Of a DNA stretch of 64,000 nucleotides, positions 1 through 14,376 are shown piece after piece. Position numbers and translations under genes: made by a program. The notes below the pieces were generated by a model. The model was not told the DNA's origin, did no database searches, and saw only the letters and a program-made list of their open reading frames with translations. The number at the start of each line of letters is the position of its first letter. Position 1 is the first letter of the stretch. Source of the DNA: Blastomussa wellsi (Eukaryota; Cnidaria; Anthozoa; Scleractinia; Plerogyridae); the NCBI GenBank assembly GCA_947652115.1, contig OX393568.1:17543339-17607338 (forward strand). Direction: 5' to 3'.

Positions 1-1404
1 TTGCTACTTTCTTTGTATTCGAGTACGAAAAGGACACGGACTTGTGTTCGATTTTATGATCCCTAACGCAATATTCTCGAAAAAAGCCGCATTCACGTAA
101 CGCGACTTGTTATGTAGGTTTAATTTATTGTGACAATCTGTTGACAGCTTTTCCTTCATAACAGCGTTTTCCATTGGAACTTATTTTTAAATTGAAGATC
201 TTAACGTGATCCATCTAAAAATGCCAAAATATGTCATTTTTGGGGTATACTGATATCTTAATGTAAAGCGAACAGTTGTAGTAACGTGTAGAATGAAAGT
301 ATACTGATTGTTGACGCACTTTCTTACAAACCGAACTCTTGAATTTGCTTGTAAAAGGTATGGAGAATTTTTCCGATTAATCACTGCAGTTTGAATTGAA
401 GGTACTTATTCGATGGCTAGTTTTATTTATTTATTTTTTTGGTGATTCAATCTACGTAAAATCGTAAAAGATTATTTGCAACTATACATGATTTGTAAAC
501 TCTGTTATTGCCATACAGATAAATAAGCTGCTAAACGAGGCAAGATTGGACAAAAATTAACAATACCAAAAATGCACGTACGTCATTCTTTGCAAATAAC
601 AGAATAAACGTTCAGTCTATGGTATACGTGCGTACATTTTTGTTGCATTTTTCAGCTTTTAAATATCTGTGTTTGCCTTTTCTTTGGAGTTAATCGATGC
701 CTGTTTCATACATGTGGGAAGAAGACATATGGAAAACTGATTAAAGATTTTTGAATTCCAAATTTTAAGCTTTCTGTATATTTAGAGGTTGACCCAAACT
801 TAATCACCTTTTATTGCTGAATTAACTCTTGCAGCTTTTAATAATGACTATCAGCACCGTTGGAAGTTGCCGATCGCTGATCAAATACCACCGTGTTAAT
901 GGTTTCCACTGAAAGACGGTGAATGCTTACCAGTTTAACACGAGGGACCACGAGGATAGCTTGACAACTGTGCATGAATCATTAAAGCAACGTTAAATCG
1001 TTGTGTAACCTTGTAAATGGCTTATAAAAATATGCGGTTAACATTATAAAAGCAATTGCTTATTGTGTAGATCAGTTCAGAGTATAACAGGCCGAGGAAA
1101 TAATCTCCAAACCCTTGTAGCCCCTTGGGCTGTTGCCGCAAAGCCATGAATCCCCACAAAGCTAAAGACATTCAATACATTGGCGGCGGAGCAGGGGGGG
1201 GGGGGGGAGGGGAAGTTTATATTAATGATGCACGCAATAAGCTATTGTTAGGTAATAACGAACGACAACGAGCACCTACCTGAGAACCCCACCACCGCTC
1301 CCCCGCCCTCCCTCGCTTGGCTTGGTGTACGATGAGCCCCCCCACGTTTCAAAATACTCCGCTGCCTGTGCAATATTCAGTTGTCGACAGATGACTTTGT
1401 TTCC
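1..1404. other. No gene seen
   Basis: AT-rich DNA with only short chance frames and a G run at 1192-1210. Confidence 0.6.
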
Positions 1405-1690
1405 CAGGGAGGGCTCCCGCATATGAAAGGGGTGGGGATGCTCGCCGGAAATTTTGAATTAAACCCCTAAAGGAGACCGATCTGGGCGTGGCCCAAGCTT
1501 TTGACCACTAAAAGAGAATTAAAAATATACATATTGAATATATCATTTTATATTCCTTCGTGTCCAACCCTAAACGAGGCCTTCACGGCAAAAAAATAAA
1601 AATGGCGTTTTGCCCAGAACACCCTAGAGTGAGACACCCCTAAGCGAGACGACGAGCATCCCCTCCCCTTTCATATGCGAGTGCCCCCGG
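1405..1690. repeat. Foldback repeat
   Basis: GGGCTCCCGCATATGAAAGG...GGGGATGCTCG (1411-1445) is inverted at 1653-1688 (CGAGCATCCCCTCCCCTTTC...ATATGCGAG). The centre is AT-rich with CCCCTAAAGGAGACC-type sequence. Confidence 0.65.
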
Positions 1691-4600
1691 GCTTTGTTTT
1701 CAATACCCTCAAATGTTTTACAATATATTGAAAAAAATTCGCCGCGGTGATTATTCTTGGACCATTTAAGAGAGATTTGCAAACCAGCATTGGCCGACTT
1801 TTCGGTTTTGATCAACGCGATAGAGCTTCAAAAGGGCAACTTAGGAAGACTGTAAAATGAATTCCCCGACGATTGACTATCAATGACGATTGATGAGCAA
1901 GCAACGCATTAATTAACTAAATGAGCGATACGTACCTAGATCGGTCACTTTGCGTTCACAGATAACAGGGTGAAAAGGTGGGTGAGTTTTTTGGACACCC
2001 TCACGTATATACCTATTTAGATTGTGAAGTTAGCTCTTTTGGTAGGCCTTGAATTCTACAGAGCATTTTCGCCCATCTTCATTTGATGAGTGACCCTTTG
2101 GCTATACGGCGCAATCAATTCGTTGGTTGGCGCTGTTTCGAACTTTCGTTTTGTTGGGGGAAAGCTAGCTATTTGCATTGGCACTTGGCACAACCAACTT
2201 TTACTACATACGGAATGAGGTATTGTACACCGATGTTGACAATTTTAAGGTAAACTGTCGACCTTTCCTATCTACAGCGTAGCATAACCGATCTGCTCTT
2301 ATGAGCGACTTTTTTACATTTGAAGGGGAAATGTTGTGTTTTAAACTCTGAGGCAATATCTGCCAACTAAAGTCAACTGCTGCTGGTTCTTAAAATTCAC
2401 AGCCGAAGACACCGTGTGCATTTATGTGATCTTTTCTGAAGTTACTGCATATGCGTCAACCAGAGAAAATCTTCTTTATTTTTCATTTAAAAACATTACC
2501 GGAAAATTGGTATCGAATTTAATTCTTAAATTTGTTTATTAAAACTCATCTGAAGAGGCGCACACTTGGTCGTTATCTCATTCATCGTTGCAGCTAAGCA
2601 CGTTGTCTTTCATACCAGTGTCCCATGATGATTTTAAAATTTGAGTGCTACCTTAAATCATCAACATAAAAAAGAGCGACTTGGCACGCCGCCTTACGTT
2701 TCTGCCGTTTTATCTTGATATCGATTTAACAGGGGGCGGCAGCGATATAAAGAAAATATTTGTTTACACCTGCATTATTTCTGCAGATTTTTTTTAATCA
2801 GCACATAATGTTTTGAAATTTGGGCATAGAAAAGGGAGCCAATGGTTTGTTGAAAACTGAAATTGTTTGCTGTAAACTAATTTCCAAATTGTCACTTTCA
2901 TCTTTCCATAGTTGCATTGTATATTGACTTTGCTTTGGTAATATTTGTTACACACAATGTTATTTCTTCGGGCGTCAGGCTGCATGTCAAAATTGTCTTC
3001 AAGAGGTAGGAGGGGAAGCGTTGGGCAAAAGAAATATGTACATTGAATTCACTGTAAAATATTGTAAGATCATCAGTTTTAAGTTACATCATTTCACTGC
3101 ATCTATTTATACATTAACACAAAACTTCGACTTTATAATTTTCAGGCTTTACCTTTCCTTCAGCCTGAAAACCGCCTCTAACGTACTGAAATTCACCAAA
3201 TTAGATGGTTTCACCATTTATAGAATATTTTTATTTCTGTAGCAGTTGGAAGAAATCAATTGTCATCTAATTGCCTACTTTGAATTCCAAATAATTGGCT
3301 TCTTTGGTAGATAGCTGAACACCTGACGGTGATAACTCAACGTGCTTCAGTTTTCCAAATCTATTAATCTTACTGGTTAAGTTCACTGATTATTATAAAC
3401 GACTTGAAAATTGACCTTACAGTTCTCGAAAATACCACATTCTGAACTCTCCAAAAGTCATTTGATGTTCAACAAAAACTGAGGAGTTCTAACTAGAATG
3501 ACAAATTATGTTTTATTTAAATCTCAAGCGTATGTCCGCGATCAAGTTCGATTGTTGTTAGGTCGAAATAGTCATATTCTATATTAAAATATGAACATTA
3601 GGCCACAACTGAATGTTTAATGTCAGACCAGATGTTACTCCCCTGTTTCATGTGGAGAAATAATTTCAACGATAATAAAAACTGTTTAGAAAGAAAAGAA
3701 GAAATCGGTCCTAACTTGGCGTAAACTTAAGCCTTGTCCATTTTAAAATCGGGCTTGTAACGGTCACCACCCAGGCCCCTCCCCAGGGTCGAACAGGGTT
3801 TTGGGGTATACGGTTTACAGGGGCATTAGTATAGCTAATCGCATGGGGCCGAGTAAAATTATGGATCAATATCATGCGTGTTTTCAGAAGTTGCAGAAAT
3901 TGCCCGAGTCGCGCAGCGAAACCTTCAAGGCGCGTAGCTAATCTAGCGAGCGGAACGAAAACATAGCTTACTAACATCACGCGGCAAAACAACATGATTA
4001 AAAAACGTTCAAAATACCATAAAGACGACAGTTATGTAAGCTGAAATCTTAATGTAAGTCGTGAAAATAAATACGTTATAAGTGTACACGCAATGAGAGA
4101 TGAAAAGCGTAATTTTATTTGTAAGCTTTGTATGCTTTGAAGATTGCCACTGCGAACTGCTTGACATGTTAATCCTTAGACATCGATAGCGAGTCCAAGC
4201 AAACTAGTAGAGATAATTTCGCTTGTTTAAGGTGACCATCTTCCTTCTCTGAACAAACACTGTGCTCTTTACTTCGGTTGCACGTGGTAAAACCATTTTT
4301 GACAGAAGCGAAACGAAGAAGCGGCAAGAAGTCATATGGCCGCCATCGACATGAATGATTTTCGTCGCAAACTCGCGGTGTCTTGCTGATCGAAGTTTTC
4401 AATGGAAATATCCTTCTGTTTGCCGAGATTAAGCTTACCCCATTTAGTTTTAAGCTACCACAAAGATTCCATTCTTTTTACACCAAATAAATCGGGAAAC
4501 TGAAGCAAATTCCGAGGCGACGCACAAGCAAGCGCGCTGTGGTTGAAAATTTTGTTAAAAATCCCGCCGTCATGAGGTGCAGCGCGCTCAGCCAATTGGA

Positions 4601-5048
4601 AACGAGAAAATTTCACGCTCGCCCAATCAGGATCAAGTAATTTTGCCCCGGACAATTACCAAAATTAATGAAAAATGCCTTCTGTCTCAGCCAATCAGCA
4701 TTCAGTAATTTTGCCCTCTATGTCATAATAATGTATATTGCGTATACGGTACTTTTGCAATAAAATATGGGTGTATGGTATATTCTGGTAGAATACTCAG
4801 TAGACAATTGAACGTTCAAAATCTGTTTCATTTACCGTTGATCTAGAGCATGTAAATATCGATATACCTCTACCCCGTGGCCCACCCTGTTACTCGGACC
4901 CTCCGCAGACGTCGTTTAACCCTCTGACCTCCAAAAAAGCAATGCAGTGGGTTTCTGATACATTTCGTTTTTTTTTTTGTTTTTTTGTTTGGAATTGTGG
5001 ACAAAACAGCTTAAAAAACTGATTTTCCTTACACTCAGAAATGCTGTG
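1691..5048. other. No gene seen
   Basis: AT-rich. Small frames at 3021-3242 and 3711-4655 show no motif or splice context. 3750-3850 is GC-richer and may be a repeat remnant. Confidence 0.55.
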
Positions 5049-5397
5049 TTAAAGGGGAAGTACTAAACTTAAACTTCTAATGCCTCGTCAATACTCAAAT
5101 CGTTTCTAAATCACTAATTTTATAACATGAAGTGAATCCAGAACGGAAGGATGAGGCAAAATATGTTAGTACTCTGATTTCATATGAGTTGAAAACATCG
5201 GCCCGACGTTTTCATGTTGGCATCAATCTCGATCTTGGCCATCCGCCCACAAAAACATCTGTAAACAGTTTCTGTACATTACGATAGTCTTCCAAAGGAT
5301 TTGTTTTTATTATTATCATGCAGCTTCTATTAACCGAAAAGCGTCCCTTGGATTTTCGATGTGTTAGTAAAAATAGCGTGACACTGCCCCTTAAGCA
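5049..5397. mobile_element. Possible TTAA-flanked non-autonomous element
   Basis: TTAAAGGGGAAGTACT at the left and AGTGTCACGC-type sequence ending CTGCCCCTTAA at the right resemble the ends of the element at 12423. The match is imperfect. Confidence 0.3.
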
Positions 5398-5878
5398 TTT
5401 GTTCTCTCGGCTACTGTTTCCAAAGCGACGTCATTTCTTTTTCGCAGTATAGCTCTGCCGACAGCCAAAATTATCAACTGATTGCTCTATCCAGATTTAA
5501 CAATACTACTTATGGCAAACCGCTGATTCGTTAAAATACCTTGGTTACAAACTGTGGAGCAACTTATCCAGAAAGGAGAGACTTAATTTAAATCACACAT
5601 AAGAAAGCGTGACCTGTCGAGACATGTACAAGATGGATGTACAGGTTGCTAGTTATATGTAATTCTTTGGTTTCCTGTTTATAAATAATGTTCTGATTTT
5701 CTTGTATAGATATTTTGTCTACTTTTATCATTTACATATGCATAGTTTATAGTTACATATGCAGTTATAGTTATAGTCAATAGTTAGGTGTCCTTTAGAT
5801 AGATATGTTATTTATTTATCCCTTAGATAGATCAATATTTTATTGTCACCTAGATATTTTATTGACACGTTAATATAG

Positions 5879-5950
5879 TTCGTTCGTTCGTTCGTTCGTT
5901 CGTTCGTTCATTCGTTCGTTCGTTCTTTCGTTCAGGCGTTCGTTCGTTCA
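5879..5950 (+). repeat. (TTCG)n microsatellite
   Basis: CGTT/TTCG units with a few changes. Confidence 0.95.
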
Positions 5951-6983
5951 ATCTTTCATTCAATTGCCTCCCGCATTGGAAAATCTTCGTAGATTTGCTG
6001 GAAGTGTTTTTCCGATTCACTTTCAGGAAGCAGTGGTCACGTCTTGTAATTATTAGCTAGTTTTCGAAGCGACTAATAGATGAAAAGAGTGCTAACACAC
6101 GCCTTTCCGTCAGCCCTTTTTTTATAAGCACTTTGAGTCACTTTTACGTTTGCGTTGATTGTTGATTGATATAGTTTCCATACCTACTGACCCTAACCTT
6201 TGCATTCTTAACTGGGAAAAATTTTTTGTTTTTGGACTCGAAAGACATAAGAATACAAGGCAGTTGTCTAAAATTGGAAAAAAAATATGATGTGAAATTT
6301 AGAACAACCACTACATAAAATGCCTGTTAACCTAATTGTTATACTGACGAGTATTTTTCCACTGTTATGCAAAGCAAAATGTGAAGAAAGCCAATGAATA
6401 CATTTCATTTTTTTTTTAATGTAAAACTACGTTTGCCATTTCCTTTTCATTCAATTCAATGTAGATCGCGCACTTACTATTAAAATAGTTTCCTGGCATT
6501 TGTTTGTAAAGTTATATTTCCTGTATCAACATGTCATAGACACAGTCTTCAACCTATACTGTCTCAAGAATAGTTAACGATATTTTATAGTGATGTAATA
6601 AGTTGGAGCTAAATAAACATCGCAAATAAATCACTTGATTCGGTCATATGACGTCACGACAACCGTTTATCGATTTAATTTTAAATCTTCAACATTTTCG
6701 GAGTAGAACTAAGAGATTTAAGAAAACGAGTTGCCATTGGCGTTAACCTTATTATTATTAACCTTTAATTAAAGACTCTTTTAGTTTTGAGTGGTTAATT
6801 AAGTTCGTCGCGTACTTTTTATCCTATCATACACCTTATTCCAAAATTGCCGCTGATTTATGCACACATCAATCGAAAATTAAACACAAGGCTTATTGAA
6901 CAGTATGGGAAACGCATTCCAATATTTCGGAAGGCCCAGCCTTGTTTCGTCAGTGGGTTAAAAAGACTGACTCTAAAGGCAAA

Positions 6984-7190
6984 CGTTGGTCGGTTCACTG
7001 CGTTGAGTTCGTGAGCAAGACACTTTACTCTCAAATTGCCTTTCTCCACCCAGGTGTATAATTCTGTGGGTAACCCTGCAATAGACGAGCATCCCATCCA
7101 GGGGGAGTATAGAAATGCACCTAGTCGCTTTATGCTACGGAAACCGGGATATGCTCCGGCCTAATGGGCCACTTGGCTTGTATGCCATTT
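6984..7190 (+). repeat. SINE-like fragment
   Basis: GTTCGTGAGCAAGACACTTT, CTCTCAAATTGCCTTTCTCC and ACCCAGGTGTATAA, then ATGCTACGGAAACCGGGATA and GGCCTAATGGGCC, form a body shared in part with 57580-57660. The tRNA-like head is not visible. Confidence 0.45.
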
Positions 7191-7239
7191 CTTTGTTGGA
7201 ATGGGTTAAACAACTGAAGAGATGTTTGCAAAACAATCC

Positions 7240-7660
7240 TTCTGTGAAGGCGAAAAGAAAATGAAGACCGAAAATGGACAAAATGGCCGTTACATATAAG
7301 AGCTTTAAAATACGGCATAAGATATTTTGACGGGTTAAAAAATACGCTTTACGGTAGGATAGCAGCTCTCGTAAGCTTGTAATTCTGGCAGCAGTTGCTA
7401 TTGTTTTAGTGGCTTGGGGCATTGATCCTGTTGTTTGTTCCATTGTCCTCTCAATGTGGCCCTTGCAAGCCATTCATGTGAGACCTTACTAGAGCTGCTA
7501 CCTCGCCCATTCTTTTAAGCTATCATAACCTGTTATGACGTAAAGTATATGAAATAATTGACACATGAATTATGTTGCACATACATGAATTTTGTTGCAT
7601 TTCAAAGCTCCCATATGTAAAGGCCATTTGGCCAAAGGTTTGTTTTGCAAACTGAAATAT
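7240..7660. repeat. Inverted pair of a dispersed sequence
   Basis: AACAATCC...GGCCGTTACATATAAGAGCT (7225-7315) recurs in reverse at 7590-7665 (AAAGCTCCCATATGTAAAGG, TTTGTTTTGCAAACTG). No coding role seen. Confidence 0.35.
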
Positions 7661-7669
7661 AAGGAAAAT

Positions 7670-9960
7670 ATGTTCTACTTGTTTCCATCTTATTTTATTT
7701 CTGTTGCAATCTGTCTTCTCCTTGCTGCGGCACTCTTTATCGTTGTGATTTCACTTATATTAGAAGATATATGAATAAATAGTCTTCAGTAAATGTCATT
7801 TATTATCTGTTTGAGGTTTCAGTCAAGTGTAACAAGTTATTTAGTGAAGTAGTTCTCGTGATTTTCTGTACGATACGCTCCAGAAACAAAGGGCGGATAA
7901 AATGGCCTTTGTGACGCCTGGATGACAATTTAAGTCCTACGAAATATATCTCCCAAGAATCTCCCTTTTAATCTGTGCGACAAGCTAAAAAATTTAAATA
8001 CCATGAAGAATGATGCACATGAAGGTAAGCCTTGAAGACGTTGAAGATAAACTTGTCTCATTGCAAATAGATCGATGCTTTGCAAACTGCCATTACCACA
8101 GTAGCACGGCAACTTTTATGCGTTGCTGCAATAACTGAAGTTGTGAAGTTTGCTGATAATTTCATAATTTGATGTGCCTGCCTTTTACTGTCTTTCGACG
8201 CTGTGAGTCGAGGTCAATCGTGACAAGAAAGATGTCCAGGACGTTTCAAATTGCATGCGTTCTTAACTTTTCGCGAACACGACTCGCCAGCAGAAAAACA
8301 TGCGAGACTTGAATTCGATTGTTTAGCATCAGAAACACTCGGAATAACTCTTGATGTGTGAAAAAAAATTCATAAGGTCCCACGATAGTGAAACAGGAAG
8401 GAAGGAACTTTCAGGCGTAGGTGGGTCGACCGAACGTGCCTCTCTGGATCTTCAACTTGTAACAAGACCTTTCATATTTTCTTTCTGCCTATTATTCTTA
8501 ATAGCATTATTTGCAACGTCGTAATCCATAAACAAGTTAATACAGACTGACTGCCACAATTTTCATTCTTGCTTCAGGGGCTTGCTGCAAAACTCTACAC
8601 TGGAGACAAATTCCCAACCAAAAGTAAGTATCGGGATGTCTCTTGGCTTGGCTCCCATATTTGCTGTTGTAAGGCTCATAAATAAGACGGGTAAGGTTTG
8701 CCTGCGCATCAAAGCAGGTGTTTAGGCTCAGTTTGCTCGAGTTCATAGGAAAATCAACCGACAAATCTCTACCGATTCCGTGTAAAACAAATTTCTTAAA
8801 CAAACAGAGTTTCCCTCGATTATCGCTAAATGTAAATTCCGTTGCGGCCTGGATTAATATCATATTGGAATGAAATTTTCTTCACCATTAACTTTTAGCC
8901 GTTATTGCTTAATCCATACAAGAATGGGGAAAACGTAATATGGTTACAATGAACGTTGCTGATTTAAGAGACGATAAAATGACAGGATTTCATTCAAGAG
9001 GTATTTGCTTTACATTTGTCAGCCAAAACATCAAGACTATTTCTCCTGTGGTATGCCGCATCTGCCCAGTTTTCTGTTTTTTCAGAAGGTTAAACAGCTG
9101 TACAGTACACCAGACATTGGCGCGCGATACACATGGCCTTTCACTTGTTGCAGCTTATCTCAGATAGTACCACTGAGCATCCAAAGCGTCAACGATAGAT
9201 GATGAATGTCGATTAATTAAAAGGTTAATCTAGAGTAATCAAAACTGAAATAATGGGTTTATTTCGTGAAACGTAACACCCGATTTCGTCAGGATACCTT
9301 CTTATCTACATATTTAAGGTCTTCTCTGCAAAGAAAATAAAACGTGCCAACAGATAGAGTTTTACTGGTGGGAACTACTTCAAGGAGTTATGTACTATTT
9401 CAATCACTTTGATCCTCGGAAAAGGACTCTTGACGGGGGACACTTTATAACTACAACAATTTCAAGAATAAGAACTCTGAAAGATATTTAGTGATCAACT
9501 TGTCTAACCTCAAAAATGCGTCAGGGGTTTCCAGAAGGCTTCTGCAAAGCGAGCAAACCTAAAATTGGCCCAAGTGGGCGGTGAGAAGGAGAAGCCTACG
9601 GGGAAGGTTGGGGACGGGCGGGGATTGTTGGTGTGGTTTTAATTTAAGTTTATATTTTTGCTCTATAGTATAACTAATGCTAGCACTATTTTTTCGTGAC
9701 GGATTTCTAGAATTAACCAGACTCTTAATTAATCCATGATAATCGTATTCCTGTAAGACAGAAGCCATGTTAGTCGCATGAGTGTCTTCTAATTAATTTG
9801 AAGAGCCCAATGAAACAATTAGTATCGATTTATAAGACTGTTTCTGTGTTATATCGGTCACACGTGTCCATTTCTACACTAGGTCACCTAACTGGTTAAC
9901 TGAATATGTGGTTAGAAATATCACGCCATGTCCCTTGTTGATCGTTTTTCTGCACTTTCA
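7670..9960. other. No gene established
   Basis: A 108-codon minus-strand frame at 8537-8863 has a protein-like mix of residues but no motif, no conserved neighbour and no convincing splice partners. I leave it unannotated. Confidence 0.45.
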
Positions 9961-9980
9961 CGAAATGAGAGAGCTCCGCG

Positions 9981-9987
9981 TATAAAA
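9981..9987 (+). promoter_or_regulatory. TATA box of a candidate promoter
   Basis: TATAAAA sits in a locally GC-rich stretch (ctccgcg before, gccgcac after) that stands out from the AT-rich surroundings. A transcript starting about 30 bp downstream would run to a donor at 10094 (aaggtaaat). That leader contains a short ATG ORF at 10048-10080 with ten codons before its stop. No database support is available. Confidence 0.4.
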
Positions 9988-10533
9988 GCCGCACCCATGG
10001 CGCGAGCAGAAACCGTGAAAGTACAAAACCGAGAACTTTCTGGTTCAATGAAACTGTCTGTCTTTCTACTTGTTTTCTGATAATTGGTTCAAGGTAAATA
10101 CACAGAAGTTATATTCTTCGTGGAAAAAAGATGTGCAGAAGATATATAATTACATTAGTCGATGCTGAAATAAAAGAAACAGCTGAAGCGTGACTGGTCT
10201 ATTGGTTGACCTGTTACTATTGCTTGAAAAAAGTAGGCACTAAAACAAGATCTACCTTCACTGATCCACTGCTACACCATTAAGATAATGAAAGTTTCAG
10301 TGATACTAAGTAGCCAATTGAAAAAATTGATAACAAAAGCACTGTGGAACTAAAAAAACCGCAATTTCTCCAAGCGCAGATGATGTTAATTCTTATCAAA
10401 AACAACCAAACTTTCAAGTTTTGACCTTTAATACCTCTTGAGCGATGTATTAGTTTCTAAGCTGAAGTTGCACGCGACTGATTGACGATCCTTTAGCCCC
10501 TTATTTACGCAAACAAGATACTTCCTTTCTCAG

Positions 10534-13500
10534 TAGATATGAAGGTAAGTATTTTTAACCCGATTTATTCGTGTTGACAAAAGGAATATGAATGTGCAAG
10601 CGCTCAATAAAAATTTGGACGTCAAAGAGGCGCGTCCTTGGACACCGTGCTATTTTCATTATAGTTTATCTTTTATGTTAACAAATCCAAACAGGAAGGG
10701 AATTTCAATCCTAAAAACGTGTTTCGGATAAATGCTAGTATTTAAAAGAATGATGTTTGTTAATTTAATTTCAATCAGCACGGCGGAATGGAAATGTATC
10801 TTTCATATTTCCTTTCAGCATGCATGCTCTTTTTTTATAAATACGCAAGTTATGCACGGTGTTCTTTAGTTTGTGTTGGTGATATCTTGTCAGTTGTGGA
10901 CGTTGCTTCAGCTCCGCCCAGTGCGGACAGTCATCCAACATAGCCGGCTTTGTAAGTGTCATTGTTTTGTTATTTTGCCTTAAGCCTCTGGTCGAAATTA
11001 GCAAAAAAGATACTTTAAGAAAGCCATGCGTTAGACTGACTGTTGTCCGAGGTGCATACACGAGGGACAGAAATGGCGAGACACTTTTCGAGTGTTCTGT
11101 TCATGTAAAGTTCGCATAAAGAACTAATTTGAAGAAGTCACTCACCAGCTCGCGGTACGGATGACTATGCAAAGATTGGTTTTTTTGATAGCTTGATAAT
11201 CGAAGAGAACTGATAAAGCAAATTAAATTTAACAAATCGAAATAACGGAGCAGGTGTATTGACAAAACTTTTGAGATCAAAAGATTTGATTTTAATTCCT
11301 GCAACACCAAGCAATTCCAGCCAAAAGTAGATGGGACACTTGGCGTGGGCCCCGTTCACCTCTTTCCCACTTACAATGTTGCACTTTTGGAACTAAATTA
11401 TTGAAGGTCAAAACGTGAAAGTTTTTGTCTGGGATTGAAGGTGTCTTCTTTGTCATCGATTCTAAACTATAAAGTTAGTTTGTTTATGAATACGAGGGTC
11501 CTTTCTGAGGTGAAGGAAAATTGAAAATCCATTACCTCATCTTATATCAAAACTAGCACTTTGCAAGTTCGATGCTTAGACATGGTTAATAAAAGTGCAC
11601 TACTTAGTTAGCCAATCAAATGGCGCATTAAATCAGGGCTTTGTACAAAATTATTCCAATATGCTACGGGTCGTTTCCTTGATACCAGGTGTGTTGATTC
11701 AGGTTTTTCCAGCCAAGATTATACTACAATGTAAAATCCTGTTCAAGCTGATTACAGCAGCATACGAGTCGCTATTTCCATTTCTAAGTCAGGTGTTTTG
11801 CACTATTTTTGCATTTCTTGTGCACAAAATACGAGTAAAAGACAATGAGTAAAAACGACAATTCATTGCAAAAGGGACTGCAATTAAGTTGCAAAATGCC
11901 CTTAACATATTATTGATTCTTTTCGTAAAACGTTTGAATAAATTTTTGCAAGTACCAGGTCGTTCTCCAAATAAAATACCTGTACCGCCTCACATGCAAG
12001 ACTGAAATATTATATTCATTCAAAGACAGAGCTTGGTGACCTTATTAAACAACCTTCACGGATGACGTAATAATCCCCAACAGTTCTTGTATTTGTATTG
12101 GACGTAATAAAATGAACTAATTTTTGTCGCTGGCTGCAATATTACGATAAGAACAACACATATGTGCTCTATTCAAATTAATTTTGCCATATGGATTTTA
12201 GATTCAATCGTTTCCTGAAATAGCACAGAGAGGGAAAATAAGGAATTCATTAATTTAAATCACTCCATTTAAAGAAATGATGAGCTGGAATGCTTCTCCA
12301 GAGCAACCATTCAATTTGCACTGATTTCAGTTATTACGGGTATGGAAATTACTATTGCTTTGTACTGTGTCTTTCGCTGTAACTCTATGAAAGTAACCTT
12401 CAATTGATATTATCGAACATCATTAATGGGACACTGTCAGGCCTGATATATCATCTTGCAATAAGTATGGCCTGTAGCTTGCTGTAATCGTGGTTTGTCT
12501 TGTAATAGAAAAAGAAAAATGCTAAAAGTGATGAAAGCAAAGAAACATCAACTAAGAAGAAAAGATAAAAATTAAAAGATTAAAAATTTCACCAGAATTT
12601 CAGCTTTGATTTCTGGACATCCTGTCAGAAATCAGTTTTGATGAATTGCCACTTCCATCCTTGTAAGCCTGTTCTACTTCCCCAAATACCTGTTCTATCT
12701 TGTTCTGTGGAATATTTTTTATGAAATTTATTCGTGTATTTGGTGGCATTTGGCACGAATAATATGGAAATTAGAACATAAAAATTTCTATAATGAGGGG
12801 TGGCAGTGTCCCTTTAAGCTTTGCAAGGGTAAGGTAACTCAGTTAAATCAAATGGTTTCTAAAGCTCGCGTTCAATGAAAAGGAGCTTTGATATCCAACT
12901 TGATATTTGCTACAACAGATATGAAAGGGTAGTTTCTTATGCCTTTACATTCGTTGCGAAATTTCGTTTATTTCATAGAAGATGCTTAAGGAGAGCATCA
13001 AAGTTGATCGCGTGTGAAAGTTTTAATTCTTTCTTTTGTTTCAGTGGTTGTTAGTTATATCGCTAGGTACGGTGTCATACATACAATCAATGCTGTCCAC
13101 TATCTTATAAACACAACGTTTACAGCTTTTCTTGAAAGAAGAGCCTAATTTATCGGTTCAGGGCCTAACAGCCATAGATCGTCGAGGTTGCATTTGTCTG
13201 GTACACGAAGCCAAATTTACTGACTTGGCCCCAGTAGCTACGATTTAATTCAACTCCTTAAACGCTAGTTTTGTCATGATTCAGAGAAATTAAGCCCAGT
13301 TAACTCCTTCCTAGGAACTTTGTTGTTGATGAAAAAGAGAGGCTCTGGAACAGGTTCCGAGTCTATCTGTAACAGCTTACATCACGCATGCTTCACTGCA
13401 CCAAGCTGTACAAAAGAAATATAATTTGGTTTTATCAACTGGGTTGATAATGTCAATTGGCCACCGTAAAGAGATTCAAGAGCTTACGTTTCGAGCGTTA

Positions 13501-14376
13501 GCCCTTCGTCGGAGCGAATCCGACTTACAAAAGAAAATCCATTTGTGTTCACTAACGGTTGAAGAAATCCATATTTTGGCAGCCCAGTTTTCACTTCAGT
13601 TGCTTGAGAATATATTTTTATTAGAGTTGAACTGACTCCCGACAGTGAATGCTTCCAGATAGTTTAGATAGTACCCTAAAATTATAAAATGCAGCGGCGT
13701 TCTGTCAAATGCCATAAAATTTGAAGAGTTATATACCTGAAGTAAGCCAGGAATGTATTTAACAAACATATATACGTGACGTCAAATTTATCTCGGAGAG
13801 TAATTTAAAGATAGTTTGTCCACAGGTTCTTACATTCAAACAGCTTTATAGCAAGAATGTTAATTCAAAACCCAGATGCAAATCTCATGACCGTTATAGC
13901 TAAGAACTTAAATTAATCCCAGGGGGCCATTGCTACTCAGCGGGGTTGTTACATAACAGTTCAAAGAGTTAACAGCTGCAGTTTGTCTTGTTAAAGAAAT
14001 TACTTTGTTAAAGTTGTCATTCGGCGGAAAAGCGCAGTAAAAGAATCAAGTTAACAACGAGATACCTCCAGGGAGGGTTCAAACATAGTACAGGCACCGT
14101 GAATATTTAAGTGACTGTGCGGTAACTTTGTAAAGATCTGTCAAAGGTGGTTGCTAACTGACCCTGATTTCAGTGTGCTACTAACTTGCACTCAGGCGTC
14201 CGTATTTTTCGCGCGGGAGAAAACAATATAAAGAACGCCTGATCGCAGGTTATTCTGCTACAACAAAACATACCACAGACAAACACAAGGGTATTAAGCT
14301 GCTTCTTTCAAGATATGCCAAGCGTAAACGAGATCGACCGTCAAGGGCATCACTTTTTCCGCCCTTCTCCGAATGA
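10534..14376 (+). CDS. Speculative small secreted peptide gene (three tiny exons)
   Basis: Splice signals allow a short coding transcript downstream of the TATA box at 9981. Exon 10534-10544 lies between tttctcag and gtaagt and contains ATG AAG. Exon 13045-13066 follows a strong acceptor (ttttgtttcag) and reads WLLVISL before the donor gtacgg. Exon 14249-14376 continues in phase as GYSATTKHTTDKHKG... to a stop at 14374-14376. The product would be about 50 residues: a short signal-peptide-like start, then a basic tail with AKRKRDR, a possible dibasic processing site. An AATAAA lies at 14498-14503. Weak points are the 11- and 22-nt exons and the poor pyrimidine tract before 14249. Other acceptors nearby lead to early stops. 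I recognise no family. Confidence 0.22.
12423..12817. mobile_element. TTAA-flanked non-autonomous DNA transposon
   Basis: The left end is TTAATGGGACACTGTC and the right end GGCAGTGTCCCTTTAA, an inverted repeat bounded by TTAA. TTAA target duplication and GGG/CCC termini point to a piggyBac-type mobiliser, by inference. The 395-bp interior has no transposase frame. Confidence 0.6.
13421..13522 (-). mobile_element. Solo Penelope terminal segment with hammerhead-like motif
   Basis: About 100 bp matching the minus-strand end of the Penelope copy at 27.8 kb, with the TTTATCAACTGGGTTGATAA palindrome and the hammerhead-like region 13473-13520 (core CCGACGA, GAAA, CGTA). No coding part accompanies it. 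Confidence 0.7.

Noticed and set aside
8537..8863. 108-codon minus-strand frame
   Set aside because: Protein-like residue mix only; no motif, partner exon or repeat match.
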